DNA of 64,000 nt from Euglena gracilis (taxonomy: Eukaryota; Euglenida; Euglenophyceae; Euglenales), in NCBI GenBank assembly GCA_039621445.1, contig CP154954.1, forward strand, positions 2,542,001 to 2,606,000. The letters run 5' to 3'. The notes beneath the pieces were generated by a model. The model ran no database searches, was not told the origin of the DNA, and worked only from the letters and a program-made list of their open reading frames with translations. The translations under genes were made by a program, and so were the position numbers. Positions 26,750 through 36,990 of this stretch are shown here, in pieces. Positions within the stretch are counted from its first letter, which is position 1. Every line of letters starts with the position of its first letter.

Positions 26750-27265
26750 TCATCCTCCATTTCCGAGGGAGGGGGGGCTCCATACTAATGAGGGCAGTTG
26801 TTCTTGTTCAGGGGGGGGCGTGCTTTTTGGTGGGCTCTGTGGCCCATGATCCTGGAATATTTCTGCTCCAGCTGTAACATAAGGGGATGTATGCTGGGGG
26901 TGTTGATGTGCCTGGGGGTGGAGGTTCAGGTTTGTAAATAAAAAAACAGTCAACATCATGTCTGGGGGGGCTTGGAGGTATGGCGTTGATTTTGCCAAAT
27001 TTTTTGGGAGTGGGTTTTCAATCGCTAGACGATTTTCATCTTCAATGTTGGACTCAGTTTGGTGCAACTGGTGGGGGGGGGGGATCAGCTGGGGTGGGGG
27101 TGGGGGTGGGAGATTGGGGTAGCAGGTTGTGGAACTTTGCATGGGGTGAGGCGCAAACTTGCAGAAATGAAAGGCTGGCATGGGTGGTTCTGGGCTGGGC
27201 AGGGGGGTTGGCAGTGGAGGCAAATTGTGTAGTTTGGGGGGGGGTTGGACTGTAGAACATTGCAT
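26750..27265 (-). CDS. Element D: Pro-rich leader ORF
   Basis: A 171-codon open frame made largely of proline, leucine, histidine and glutamine, with a less biased centre (QTESNIEDENRLAIENPLPK, then NLAKSTPYL). Open frames in the two other minus-strand frames overlap it, so the openness partly reflects C-rich composition. Likely leader sequence of D, not an independent gene. Confidence 0.3.
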   Translation of the reverse strand: MQCSTVQPPPKLHNLPPLPTPLPSPEPPMPAFHFCKFAPHPMQSSTTCYPNLPPPPPPQLIPPPHQLHQTESNIEDENRLAIENPLPKNLAKSTPYLQAPPDMMLTVFLFTNLNLHPQAHQHPQHTSPYVTAGAEIFQDHGPQSPPKSTPPPEQEQLPSLVWSPPSLGNGG

Positions 27266-27281
27266 GGGAAGCAGGTGTGTT

Positions 27282-27971
27282 TCAGGTTTGACATGGGGGT
27301 TGGCTGTTCAGGGGGGGAAATGCAGAGCACAGGAGCAAGGCATGGGGGGGAGGCAGGTTCCAGCAAGTGCAGTCCAGAGCAATCAGATGCAGATTCGTGG
27401 GTGATGGCTGGCCCAGGTCTCTAGGGGTGGGGTGGGGGGGGGCTGGTTGAGAGGGGATGCTGGGGGGTGGGGGCAAGCAGGCATTCTGTGGTGGCGGATT
27501 GGTTTGGCAGTGGTGATAATTTGGGTGAGAATTTGGTGCTGGACTGGGCTGATTTGTCAGGAATGGTGGGGGTGCAGGCAGGAGGGGGCACAGCTGGGGG
27601 GGTTGGAAGGCCTGGCCAGTCTGGGGGGAATGAGGGTGGGGAACAGGGAGGGGAGTGAGCCATACATTGTTAATCTTCTTCTTCCCGATGATGCTCAGGG
27701 GCTGTTGAGAGCAGGCTCCATTGTGGTGGGTGGCTGAATTGCAATGGTTCCTGTGGGAGCTGCACAGCCTCTCCCACAGCCCAAGAAGCCTCCACAGCAG
27801 GAGGCTTCTTAGTTTGGCTAAGTCTACCCCACTTGGGGACTGTGGGGTCAGGAAGGGGTTGCTCCCCTCATTCCCTTGACTCCCCTGGAATGGGGAGTTG
27901 AAGGGGCCCTTGGGACGCTTCGCTGCCGCGCTCTTGTTCGATGCTTCTTCGGGGGCTCTCTCCTTGCTCAT
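27282..27971 (-). CDS. Element D: second ORF (Pro-rich)
   Basis: Starts at an ATG overlapping the stop of the small ORF upstream (ATGA). The first 60 residues are charged and varied (MSKERAPEEASNKSAAAKRP; a NEGSNPFLTPQSPSGVDLAK stretch; LLLWRLLGLWERL) with a nuclear-localisation-like AAAKRPK; after that the sequence is Pro/His/Leu-rich. 230 codons in all. No known domain. Expression by termination-reinitiation at ATGA is possible, as known in some non-LTR retrotransposons, but is only inferred from the overlap. Confidence 0.4.
   Translation of the reverse strand: MSKERAPEEASNKSAAAKRPKGPFNSPFQGSQGNEGSNPFLTPQSPSGVDLAKLRSLLLWRLLGLWERLCSSHRNHCNSATHHNGACSQQPLSIIGKKKINNVWLTPLPVPHPHSPQTGQAFQPPQLCPLLPAPPPFLTNQPSPAPNSHPNYHHCQTNPPPQNACLPPPPSIPSQPAPPHPTPRDLGQPSPTNLHLIALDCTCWNLPPPHALLLCSAFPPLNSQPPCQT
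27783..27810. promoter_or_regulatory. Perfect 11-bp hairpin
   Basis: AAGAAGCCTCC - ACAGCA - GGAGGCTTCTT. It lies inside the N-terminal coding part of the element D ORF starting at 27,971. It could fold in the RNA; no known family. Confidence 0.6.
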
Positions 27972-28084
27972 CCTTCGACCACCTTGTTACGCTCGTCGGC
28001 GTATTCTTTGGCGTCCAGCACGCCGGCTTCATGCAACTCAGTGAGTCCTCTCAAAATTTCTTTGATTTCGTTCGTCGTACTCAT
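27968..28084 (-). CDS. Small ORF with SHOCT-like helix, overlapping the next ORF by ATGA
   Basis: ATG at 28,084, TGA at 27,970-27,968; 38 residues: MSTTNEIKEILRGLTELHEA, then GVLDAKEYADERNKVVEG. The pattern L..L..L...GVLD..EY...+ resembles the short SHOCT motif (two helices around a 'G(I/V)(I/L)(D/T)xxE(F/Y)' turn), which acts as an oligomerisation tail in other proteins. The stop shares bases with the ATG of the ORF starting at 27,971. Varied codons and no repeat content argue for a real protein despite its size. Confidence 0.45.
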   Translation of the reverse strand: MSTTNEIKEILRGLTELHEAGVLDAKEYADERNKVVEG

Positions 28085-28309
28085 ATCTGGATTGCTTTGG
28101 TTGCTTGGCTTGAGCGTTAGTAGCAGATCAGGCGATTAGGAATCGCGTGATCTGCAAAGCATGAAGACAAAAGCGGTAAGCCAGCCCGCCGTTACAATGA
28201 TGCCTGACCGATGTAGATACACTTGTGTAGGGTTGGCTGGTGCTGCCAGCGGTGATGGACTTGGAGTGAGGCATCGGAAAGGTGATCAGGTGCGCGGTCA
28301 GGGTGGCCG

Positions 28310-28615
28310 AATTTCGGCCCGGCGCTTCGCGCCGGGCCAAAAAATTTTGACCCCCCAGAACGACCAAAAGTGCCATTTTGGGCACTTTTTGGGCAAAAAT
28401 GTGCCAAAAATGCAAAAAATTTTCGGCGCAAAGCGCCGGAGGAGAAAATTGACCCTTTTGGGGGGGGTCCCGGGAACCCCCCCGAGGGTCGGTCCGGACC
28501 CCCTGGCAGGTTGGGGGGGGGGGGTCCGGACCCCCCCTGCGGGCCAGGAGGGGGGGACACCCCCCCACCTAAACCATGTACGCCCTCCTTATATCAAACC
28601 CTGCTGCCCCCCCCC
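28310..28615 (+). repeat. Dispersed repeat R1, copy 1
   Basis: About 300 bp with CAAAAAATTTTGACCCCCCA, GTGCCATTTTGGGCACTTTT, TTTTCGGCGCAAAGCGCCGG and CTCCTTATATCAAACCCTGC. A reverse-complement copy lies at 42,140-42,430. The start contains the palindrome GGCCCGGCGCTTCGCGCCGGGCC, broken only at its centre. Confidence 0.8.
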
Positions 28616-28799
28616 CCTAGGAGGTTGCAAAACCTCAAAGAGAGGTATGGTTCTGGGTTGATGATGACACAATACAGGGTCGTCGTCAAAGTGAACCCTG
28701 ACCGAATGGACACTTGGAAATGAAGTTGGACCGCCTAACGAACCCCCCCCACAAGGTAGAATTTTTTCAAGGACGTGACAACAAACCCTACAACCCAAG

Positions 28800-29065
28800 G
28801 GGGGGTTGCCACCCCCCCCCCCCCCCCCCCTCTCCGAGGGCCTCGCCACGCCATTTACCCCCCCTCCCCCCCCCCTAGCCGGACCCCCTCGCCATGCCAC
28901 CGGCGATTTTCGCGATTTTTCGAACGAAAATTTTGTTGGCGACCATGGTACACCCCTCCCGCCCCCCCTGGTCCCCGACCCCCTCGCCACGCCATTTACC
29001 CCCCCCCCCCCCCCCCCTATTCAGACCCCCTCGCCACGGCGTACCAACCCCCCAGGAACTCAAAC
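28800..29065 (+). repeat. GACCCCCTCGCCACGCC repeat cluster, copy 1
   Basis: The unit (A)GACCCCCTCGCCACGCCATTTAC followed by a C-run occurs three to four times here and again at 33,890-34,085. Both clusters end with a variant CGGCGTNCCAACNCCCC. Confidence 0.75.
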
Positions 29066-29349
29066 CTTCCTGTCAAAATGGTAAGGCGCATAATTTAAAA
29101 GGCATTGCCAGTACAGCCTTATAATCTTAAAAGAAGGGAGCTCAGGCCTTCCCACCATAGCAACAAGGAATATTGATTGGACAGTTGGTAATCCATTTGA
29201 ACGAGTATGTGCCTCATTTTTTTTGCCAAACTCCTCCCTTGAAGGTCAGGTGGAGTGAATTAGAGACGCAGAGGAAAAAAACGTGGGAGCCTCAAACCTT
29301 CCCACCAAAAGAGATATTTTCAAAAAAAACGGAGACCCGAATAGCAAAA

Positions 29350-29787
29350 CACTCTCGATGCCCGCCGTGGCCACACACATGGCAGAAGAAATGCCGGCGC
29401 ACCTGGACAACAGCAGAAGGCCATAAATTTTGTTTGGGGACACGTCTTAGAGGCCGCCATCAAGCTCGCCTTCCACCTTGGCTACTCCTCCCGTTCCATT
29501 TTCGGCGACAACCTCGGCGCCCTCTCACTCCTAAACACTTTCACTCCATCCTTATCAAACCACCACCAATGCACCGCCATTCACGGATTCTCAATTTTAT
29601 ACGCTACACTAACATCCGTGCCCACCTCATATGGTGCCCAACCCATATACGGCAGAGACCACAACAACCTTGGCGAGTTGAAGAGGGGGAAATGGCGTGG
29701 CGCCCCTCGGAGAGGGGGTGGTGTACCAACCCCCCTTGGGTTGAATACGGTCATACGTTCGAACCTGACTCAACTCGTATGTGATCT
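29350..29787 (+). pseudogene. Possible RNase H-like fragment
   Basis: ATG at 29,355 begins MPAVATHMAEEMPAHLDNSR and soon stops (TAA). Shifting by one base continues as AINFVWGHVLEAAIKLAFHL, GYSSRSIFGDNLGALSLLNT, then FTPSLSNHHQ and on to TGA at about 29,790. An 'IFGDNLGAL' strand-loop-helix after an 'LEAAIKLA' helix is what the third and fourth motif region of retroelement RNases H looks like (acidic D-N-x-A-A/L). The assignment is weak: no first catalytic Asp is visible. It does not belong to the neighbouring LINE copies by sequence. Confidence 0.3.
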
Positions 29788-29863
29788 CCCATGATGTGCA
29801 CTGATGAAACGGTGCATGGGTCACCCCCCCCAAGGTGGACGTAATTAACCGTATTCTCTGAGG

Positions 29864-30259
29864 ATGAGCTTTGGATGGGTAGGATTCAATGGGGGCACTC
29901 GTGTTCATTGTTCCACTGCTGTTCTCACTGTTTCACAGTGTGTTCGAGTTTGGTTGGCCATTCCTCCCTGTCCCTCCGCCGTCATGTTCGACGGGGGGCC
30001 ACTGGACCTCAGCCCTCCGCATCCAAAGAAGAAGAAGCTCCCCGAACCATGCATTGCTTCGTTTAATCCCACAATTGGGATTATGAGGGACATTGCATTT
30101 CCCCAATGGCCTCATTGTTTGACTCTGCTTGCCTGTCCTCCTCTTGGAAAACACAACCATGGTTTTCGGCGACGCAAACATTTGCCGAACTGCTGCATGA
30201 CATTAACGTCCGCGTCCTGCTGGGATGCCACAGTTGCCGGAGCGCAGCTCCTCGTATGA
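29864..30259 (+). CDS. Hypothetical ORF, 131 codons
   Basis: From ATG 29,864 to TGA 30,257-30,259. Composition is fairly balanced, with a basic patch PHPKKKKLPEP that could be a nuclear localisation signal and a cysteine-containing C-terminal half (PQWPHCLTLLACPPLGKHNH, CCMTLTSASCWDA). No family recognised. All three plus frames are open over part of it, which weakens the case. Confidence 0.3.
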   Translation: MSFGWVGFNGGTRVHCSTAVLTVSQCVRVWLAIPPCPSAVMFDGGPLDLSPPHPKKKKLPEPCIASFNPTIGIMRDIAFPQWPHCLTLLACPPLGKHNHGFRRRKHLPNCCMTLTSASCWDATVAGAQLLV

Positions 30260-30389
30260 GGTGAGCAGAGGTTTTCTTTTGGATGGTGACGTGACGTTTT
30301 TATTGAAAGTGTTGGATGCTTCTACGACAAAATTGGATGCTTCTATGCATCTGAAAATAAACAAATGAATATTAGGGCATTTTGCACGA

Positions 30390-30850
30390 TTTTTCACTCG
30401 TAACGCCTCCTGTTTCTCAAAAAAAAAGTGCCTCTTTTACTCACTTTCCCCCGTTGGGGGGGTCCAGGATGCTCCGCCGGATGTCCGGGGCCACCCTTCT
30501 TGCACACCTCAAAATCTCTGGGGATGAGGACGCTGCTTCGGAACCAGGTGGCCACGCGCGACAGGCCAAACCCAGGAAAGAGCTGTTCCACGAAAAACAG
30601 CCAGCGGCTGTTTGATGCTCACCCGGAGGAGCCATTGTGCAAAAAAGTGTTGACTTCCTTGCTTTTGAGTTTCTTTTTTTTTAAGTGCATTTGGCCCAAA
30701 TTCACCATTTTTCAGACAATTTTCAAAAAAATTTGGGAAATTCTGGGCATTTTATGTCTCAACCATCACAAAAAATGCCAAAAAGCCAATTTTGCCACCC
30801 CATTTTGGGGACCATTTGAACGCATGGCTCAATTTTCTCAGTCGGTTGGA
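30390..30850. other. No gene recognised
   Basis: A minus-strand stretch reads EQLFPGFGLSRVATWFRSSV, then LIPRDFEVCKKGG, which is protein-like but flanked by stops and by A/T-rich repeat-like sequence; no family could be named. Confidence 0.3.
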
Positions 30851-31044
30851 TGGAGTGTATATTGGGGCTAGCGATTGCACAGGGTGATGGTGCAAGGGCG
30901 CCCAAGCAACATGAAGTCATGCCTTTGTTTTTGACAGATGTCGGCTTCCAAGAGGTACCGACCCAGCCTCAAGGCCATCAAAGAATTCCGCCGGGGTGGG
31001 GGGTTGGGGCAGTGCACTGGTGCAAACGGTAGCAACCTGACCGG

Positions 31045-31465
31045 TGTAAACCACCCCAAATAACACCCCCCAAATAACACCCCCCCCCAAATAACACCCC
31101 CCAAATAACACCCCCCCCCTCGGGGGCCGTTTTGGGCCGCCCAAATAACACCCCCCCCCTGTTTCCCTTTGGTTTTCCATGTAAAAATAACACCCCTGTC
31201 CAACACGCTAGTTCGGGCGGCAGAATCGGCGTTCTGGAACGGTTTCACACCCGAACTGGCGTGAAACACAGTTGTTGAAACCGTGTATTTGGGGTTCTGG
31301 CTTCCCGTCCGAACTGGCGTTCATGGACGCACGGTCATTTGTGAATCCTTTGCACGGACTTCTTCTAAATGTAACCCCCCCCCCCAAATAACACCCCCCC
31401 CGGTGTTTTATTTCGGCACCCGAACTGGGCCCCCAGGGAGGGGGGTGTTATTTGGGGTCCGCATT
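31045..31465. repeat. CCCCAAATAACACCCC repeats
   Basis: CCCAAATAACACCCCCC recurs about six times between 31,057 and 31,160, once at 31,380, and inverted (GGTGTTATTTGGGG) at 31,443. CCGAACTGG also repeats (31,253, 31,312, 31,421). Related GGTTATT/AATAATACCCCCC pieces occur at 56,810-56,875 and 58,797-58,825. Confidence 0.7.
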
Positions 31466-31807
31466 TTCTGGACGCCAAAATTTGGTGGGACCCTGGCCTG
31501 TTATGGAGTGAGCAAGTAAGCCAAAAAGGTGAATGACTTTGTTTGTGTTTGATTTTTTTTGAAAATATGATCCAATCATCCAAAGCGGTAAATCGAAATT
31601 AATTGAGGGAAATGCATGGTTGATTGAAAATTGGCTAATCGACGCCCAACCCCCAATTGACCATGGTTAATTGCTTCACCTAGAAAATGACGGTTAATTG
31701 CCGAACCCTGCCTGAGGTTTTGTTTTTGGTTTACTTGGAATCGAGCAACATTTCTTAATCATCCATCGCCCCAAAGGCAATGGTCCCGTTGAAGCAGGGG
31801 GGGGGGA

Positions 31808-31925
31808 ATTGATATCCGCAATTTTTCCACAATTTCCGCAATTTTCCGCAATTTCCGCAATTTTCCGTAATTTTCTGCAATTTTTTCCGCAATTTCCGCA
31901 ATTTTTCCGCAATTTTTCACCATTT
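31808..31925. repeat. (TTTTCCGCAA)n minisatellite, first block
   Basis: About ten units of T(3-6)CCGCAA with small changes. Confidence 0.85.
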
Positions 31926-32207
31926 TTTTGAAGAATTTTTTCCCCACCGCCGAAGATGGAAGATGCAATGAGTTCAAGCCATTCTTCAAATGGATCAACA
32001 GGTGTGCTATTGTGTTTTGTTGTCCCCCCCAGTTTACCAATTTTTCTCACAGGTGCACCACTGGTCACAGGATTGGGTGCGTCCCACCAATGCAAAGAAC
32101 ATCAAGCGTGTTGATTTGCTCGCCTGCATCGACGTGGGTGTTGTGGTGTTCTGAACCTCACAATTGAAAGTTTTCTAAGTCCCCCCAAGCAGAAATGTGT
32201 AAACCCG

Positions 32208-32280
32208 ATATCAATTTTTCCGCAATTTTTCCGCAATTTCCGCATTTTTTCCACAATTTTTCCGCAATTTTTCCGAAGGC
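32208..32280. repeat. (TTTTCCGCAA)n minisatellite, second block
   Basis: Same unit as 31,808-31,925 and same orientation. The 280 bases between the blocks have no clear gene; the TGGTCACAGGATTGGGTGCG segment at about 32,060 vaguely resembles the LINE leader module. Confidence 0.85.
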
Positions 32281-32866
32281 CTCCGATGTCAATTCCCCCC
32301 CCCCTGGTTGATGCGGTGGTCAACACTGTTGTTAACCGAAATGCAATGAAAGTCCACTGTCCAATGAACAGAAGCATTGAATGTTGCTCACCTCCTAAAT
32401 GAGAAGAACATTTGGCAACAGATTTTTTTAAGTGAAAGTTGCTGGGGACCGAGCCTCAACGTTATTGGGTAGCACATAAAACCATTGACAGATCGATTCA
32501 CCAAAACCAGTAGTTCCAGGGACCAATAGTTCCAGGGATGTAGTTTGGCGACCGTGCTCACCACCTGCACTTTCGTGCAAGAGCCCCTCCTTGCGGTCCA
32601 CCTGCCGCAAAGCAGCATCACCCCGGTAACCCTGACGAAGGTGTTGCCACCTTTCACGGCACCAATTCGCGCGGCGCACAAACGCTGCCGATGATTTTTG
32701 AGACCAATTTCCTGTTTCGCGATTTTGGCAAGAAGCGTCACGGCCAAACACTGGGATCCTGCCGGATTACGCAATCAGAATCCCCATCTCCTCTCTTCTT
32801 TCGTGAATGGGATTATTTGAAGATGATTGTTAAGAGTTGTTCACAAACTTCATGGGAAATATACCT

Positions 32867-33044
32867 TACCACCCCCCCCATATTGTCCCCCCTCCCATAT
32901 TGTCCCTCAGCCCGGCCGACGAGGGGTTTTTTTGGCTCGGTCAATGAAATTTCCTTTGGTACCCCCATATTGTCCCCCCCCCCATATTGTCCCGTCGGGC
33001 CTCCTGGGGAGAGGTCGGTGGGACAATATGGGGGGGGGGGGGTA
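32867..33044. mobile_element. Complete CATATTGTCCC MITE (174 bp)
   Basis: TA|CCACCCCCCCCATATTGTCC ... GGACAATATGGGG(n)|TA. It has an outer and an inner pair of CATATTGTCCC blocks; the interior has the GACGAGGGGTTTTTTTGGC and GTCAATGAAATTTCCT blocks of the family. It is the best reference copy for the family in this window. Confidence 0.85.
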
Positions 33045-33529
33045 GTTGATTGGTTGAGAATTATATTTTATCGTCTTTATCATCTTTCGGAATGATACTG
33101 GTTACCATCACTGTATACCCTTTGACTTGGTTGCTACCACAACCAGTTCGCTCTGGAAAGTGGTCCGCAACTTTTGAGTGTGCGTACCACCACCAGGTTG
33201 AATTGACTCGAAAATTTGTGCCAACGGCATCTTTAGAGATTTCGGCACAGCAGGGCTGGGGGGGGGGCTGCGGGTGGAAGGGGGGAGGAAGGTCAAAAGG
33301 AGGCCGCGCGCGGCACGCAACCTAGAATCGTGATTTTCAAGATCTCTTGCAGTCTTTGCAATCTCTTGCAGATTCTCTTTCCCACATGCCGACAATCATT
33401 ATCACCAGTGTGTTGCTTTCCTTCATTTTGCATCTTTGCACAGCTCACAAACCTAAACCCCCCAAAAATGAGCCCTCCCCCTCCCCGTAAAATAACCCCC
33501 CAAAAAATGGACCCCCCCATAAATCAGAC

Positions 33530-34100
33530 CTGCTGGTGCGAAGCGCCGGATTTTTGAAAAAAGGACCATTTTGGGGGGTAAATCTGTCATTTTGGGACAG
33601 TTTCCACACAATTCAGCATGTTTTCCCCTATTTGTCTGGCGCGAAGCGCCAAATTTTTCGAAAAATGGTATTTTGGGGGGCATTTTTGGACATTTTGGGG
33701 AATCGAAAAATTTTCCAGCAAAAATCCATAAAATGGACCCCCCTCCCCATGAATAAGATCCCCCCTCGGGCTTTCCAGCAACCGACCCATGAATGGACCC
33801 GGGGTCTTACTTTGGGGGGGGGTTATATGTGGACTATGAAAATTTCAGGAGTGTATACACCCCGGGGGGTCGGCACACCCCTCCCCCCCCCTCACTGACC
33901 CCCTCGCCACGCCATTTTACCCCCTCCCCCCCTTTTCAGACCCCCCCCCTCGCCACGCCATGTCAGGCCCACCAAAGAAAAAAAATTTGGCGCACCCCTC
34001 CCCCTCCCCATCCAGGACCCCCTCCCACACCAAACCCCCCCCCCTAGCTGGACCCCTCGCCGCGGCGTGCCAACTCCCCCCCCCCCAAATTTGGTGGGTT
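33530..34100 (+). repeat. Dispersed repeats: GCGAAGCGCC motifs and GACCCCCTCGCCACGCC cluster, copy 2
   Basis: Two GCGAAGCGCC palindromic motifs followed by A/T tracts (33,539 and 33,640), then TGACCCCCTCGCCACGCCAT units at about 33,895-34,070 like those at 28,800-29,065. Confidence 0.65.
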
Positions 34101-35399
34101 TTTGATGAAAAATGATTCCCAGGGGGTCAACCAGGTTTTCAATTGTGCTGAGCTCTTAATGGGACTTGCATGTAATGGCAATTCACGGCAATTTACAGTA
34201 ATTTTTGTCACCATACCCCTTTCCCCTTTCCTTGGATTTTTTTGACTTTTTTTGACCCGCTTTTGACCTAAAGTCCATGGTTTTTGGGGGGCCGGGGGGG
34301 GGTCAAAAAAAAGTTGGTTTTCGGCTCAAAAACAATTTTTCCAGGTCTGGGAGGCCAAAAAATATGGTTTCGGGTGTTTTTTCCCCAACGTTTTTGATTG
34401 ACCTGTATTAAAATTCATCAAAACAAGCCAAAACTGCACAAAATGGCAGGACTGGATAGAGTAGAGGTAGAGGTTGAGGAAGAGGTAGAGGTCACCTCTA
34501 CCTCCACTATCCCTCTAGAAAATTCTTGTGGCCCAAAAGTTGTTTGTGTTTCAGCAATTTGAAGGCCATGAGAAGACAGACATGAAGTTATTTTCAAAGA
34601 AATATCTCTACGGCCTCCTTCAACATTTAGGTTGGTACATGGCATGTGAGTGTGTCTCTTTTGGTCCTGCAAAACAATTTGAACGGTCATGGTCTGAGTG
34701 GTCATAGCCATGACTTTTAATCCTGGCAAAACGGCATTTGACAAAAGAGCAAAGTCAAATGCTTCCACACTTTTCTGCAATCCACAATGGAATTTTCTCG
34801 AGTGAGTTTTGTTGCTTTAACTTTATATTTGGTAGTTTATCTTTTGATATGAAAACTGTGTCTGGAAACGCCGGTTCGGGCACCCGTTGGTTTAGGATGA
34901 ACATACTTGTTGAAGCAGTGTATTAGGGCCTAAACGTCTCAGTTTAAGTTTAACCTCATTGAAGTTTAACCCCTCCATCGGAAGCTCTTCTCACGTGGCC
35001 ACAGAATTTAGCCACACACAAAGCTCTTATGTTTCCGTACGTTCCAAATTTTGGCATATTGGCTTGTCAGATCCCCAGTTCAATTGCCATTTAGCATTTC
35101 AAATCAAAGTTCTCCCTCTTAAAAATTCTGCCGACAGAATTCGGCCACACTGTACAGACTAAGAAAACTCCCCAAAACAGCTCAGTCAAAGCTGCTGGTT
35201 TTTTTATCCTTGGGGGGGGGAGCCACGATCGCCCCCTTGGAAGGGGGGTCGACCATCGTCACCCTCGGTCGACCCCCACGACCGAGGGCAACCGTGGGCC
35301 AACCATGGCCGACCCCCGCCCCCCCCCCCAGGATGTCGCAACCCCTCCCCCCCCCCCGGAGGTCATTTAGAGGGATCGTTCACCTTTCTAAAGTGGAGT

Positions 35400-35530
35400 A
35401 TGTGCTTGGCGGGCGCTTGGTAGTCCCGCCAGGCTCGGGCACCTCCACGTGCAGAGACAAAAAGGGCCAGAAACAGCGCAGGCAGAAGAAGGGATAAAAG
35501 GCACCTAATAAACAGCCACAGTGCGCACAG
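35400..35530 (-). repeat. Dispersed repeat R2, copy 1
   Basis: The minus strand has TGTGGCTGTT, GGTGCCTTTTATCCCTTC, GCGCTGTTTCTGGCCCTTTT and CACGTGGAGGTG. Plus-strand copy at 46,040-46,165. Both translate similarly (GAFYPF...WPF...VEV), so an ancestral coding sequence is possible. Confidence 0.6.
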
Positions 35531-35754
35531 AGGGGATGGTATTTGTGGGAGTTGGGAGTCAAACAGACGTGATTCAGAAACATGAAATCCAGTCGCTTGC
35601 GACTGAATAAAAGAATTCTGGGAACCGGGCTGGGATCATGGTGATAATTCGCGGTTTTCACGGTTTGCCTTGGGGCGGGGGTTCGACCCCCGGTTGTAGC
35701 TTCGCTCTTACCCATTAAGGGATAAACAGTGTGTAAAGGGATAAACAGAGTGTT

Positions 35755-35985
35755 GCAGCCAGGGCAACCTGACCCAGCACAGCTGCCTGGCGGCCCAACC
35801 CGTCCAGCCGGCGCGGCGGCCTGGCACGGCAGGGCTGGTCCAGCCGGCAGCTCAGCGGCTTGGCACGGTTGGGCCAGTCCGGCCGGCAACCCGGTGGCCT
35901 GGCCCAGCCGGCACCTGGCACCCCGGCACGGCCGGCGGCCAGGCAGCCCGGCCCAGCCCGGCGGCACAGCCAGTGGCCCAGCTCA
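35755..35985. repeat. GC-rich minisatellite (CCGGCACGGCC / CCAGCCGGC)
   Basis: About ten imperfect units of 20-30 bp built from TGGCACGG, CCAGCCGGC and GGCCTGGC. Protein-like Pro/Ala/Gly frames on both strands come from this composition. Confidence 0.75.
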
Positions 35986-35989
35986 TTGT

Positions 35990-36990
35990 TGGCTCAAAAA
36001 CGGTTTTTCTTGGTCCGGGAGGCCAAAAAACATGGTTTCGGTCAAAAAAAAATTCCGATTTTTTTGATTTTTTTAATGCCCCGTAAAATAACCCAAAATC
36101 CATGAGTTTCAGGCCAAAAACGGGGCACCGGCGGGTCAAAAAACCCTCATTTTGGGCTCAAAAATCGGGTTTCCAGGTCTGGGAAGCCAAAGCCATGGCT
36201 TCAGGCAATTCTTCTTTTCAGTTTTCCCCAATTTTTACCCCACATATGGCTGAAACGTCCAAGTCAAAACAGGCCAAAACTGTACAAAATGGCCCAAATT
36301 GGACGAAAATTGGTTGTAACTCGGGCTCGGCAGGGAGTTGTGGGGAAATAAGATTGGGCATTTTGAGGGCTTCAATTTTGGTCTCCGGACATTTCCTTTA
36401 ATTTTGCTTCATTTTTGAGTTTTGAAAACGTTGATTTTTTGCTTTTGAACAAAACAAACATTTATTTAAAGATTAATTTTTTTGGCCACGAACTCTTCGT
36501 GTAGCCCGAGTTACGGCCATTTTTCGGCTAATTGTGTCTTTTTTTCTGGGGCCATTTTGGGCTGTTTTCGGGGTGGGCGAACGCGGGGGCGGTAGAGGGG
36601 CTCCAGGGGCACATTCCATCTTGAGACACTTCCGGAGATATTGGACTTTTCTTGATAAATTTCGAAAAATCGGATTTTCGACCAATTTTTGGACCAACAA
36701 CAGAGTTGAAACTGGGTGGGGGCGCAATCCTACCCAGTTTGGACCCCTTCGCGACTGAATAACTCAGGCATTTTCAAAAATCGTTGTTTTTTTTTGGCAA
36801 ATGTGCTCAAAATTGACCATTTTTTGCGAACATCCAGAAAGTTGCCAAAAATGACCTTCCCCTCCCCCAAGCTGTCCCCCCCCCCCCCGTACTGTTCCCA
36901 TTGGGCCGTAAAGGGTCCCGGGGACGGGAATAGCTCAGGGGGGGGGATGCGGCGGGGGTCCAACCCCCCCCCTTTTGCCCCGGAGTAAGT
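35990..36990 (+). repeat. Composite repeat S, copy 1 (single satellite units)
   Basis: Contains one to two units related to the 163-bp satellite (GGGAGGCCAAAAAACATGGT, ACGGGGCACCGGCGGGTCAA), then a GGACATTTCCTTTAATTTTG unit, then TACCCAGTTTGGACCCCTTC and a C-run. The same order, reverse-complemented, occupies 61,960-64,000. Confidence 0.75.

Larger units (their letters stand above)
26440..28084 (-). mobile_element. Remnant of a fourth retrotransposon (D), 5' part only
   Basis: Minus strand order: a small ORF (28,084), an overlapping ORF (27,971), about 700 bases of Pro-rich open sequence, then a 2A-like motif at 26,506-26,465 in a frame starting METPLPQARRGSRPC. The layout (short N-terminal proteins, Pro-rich leader, 2A) parallels B and C, but the coding sequence differs. 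Everything after the 2A is missing. Confidence 0.5.

Noticed and set aside
26980-27737. Gly/Trp-rich plus-strand ORFs opposite element D
   Set aside because: Antisense of C-rich leader; minus-strand start overlap and varied N-termini favour the minus strand.
35677-35691. tRNA T-arm-like GGGGGTTCGACCCCC (also at 47,237-47,251)
   Set aside because: No acceptor stem, D-arm or anticodon arm at tRNA spacing; it is part of the G-run/C-run palindrome theme.
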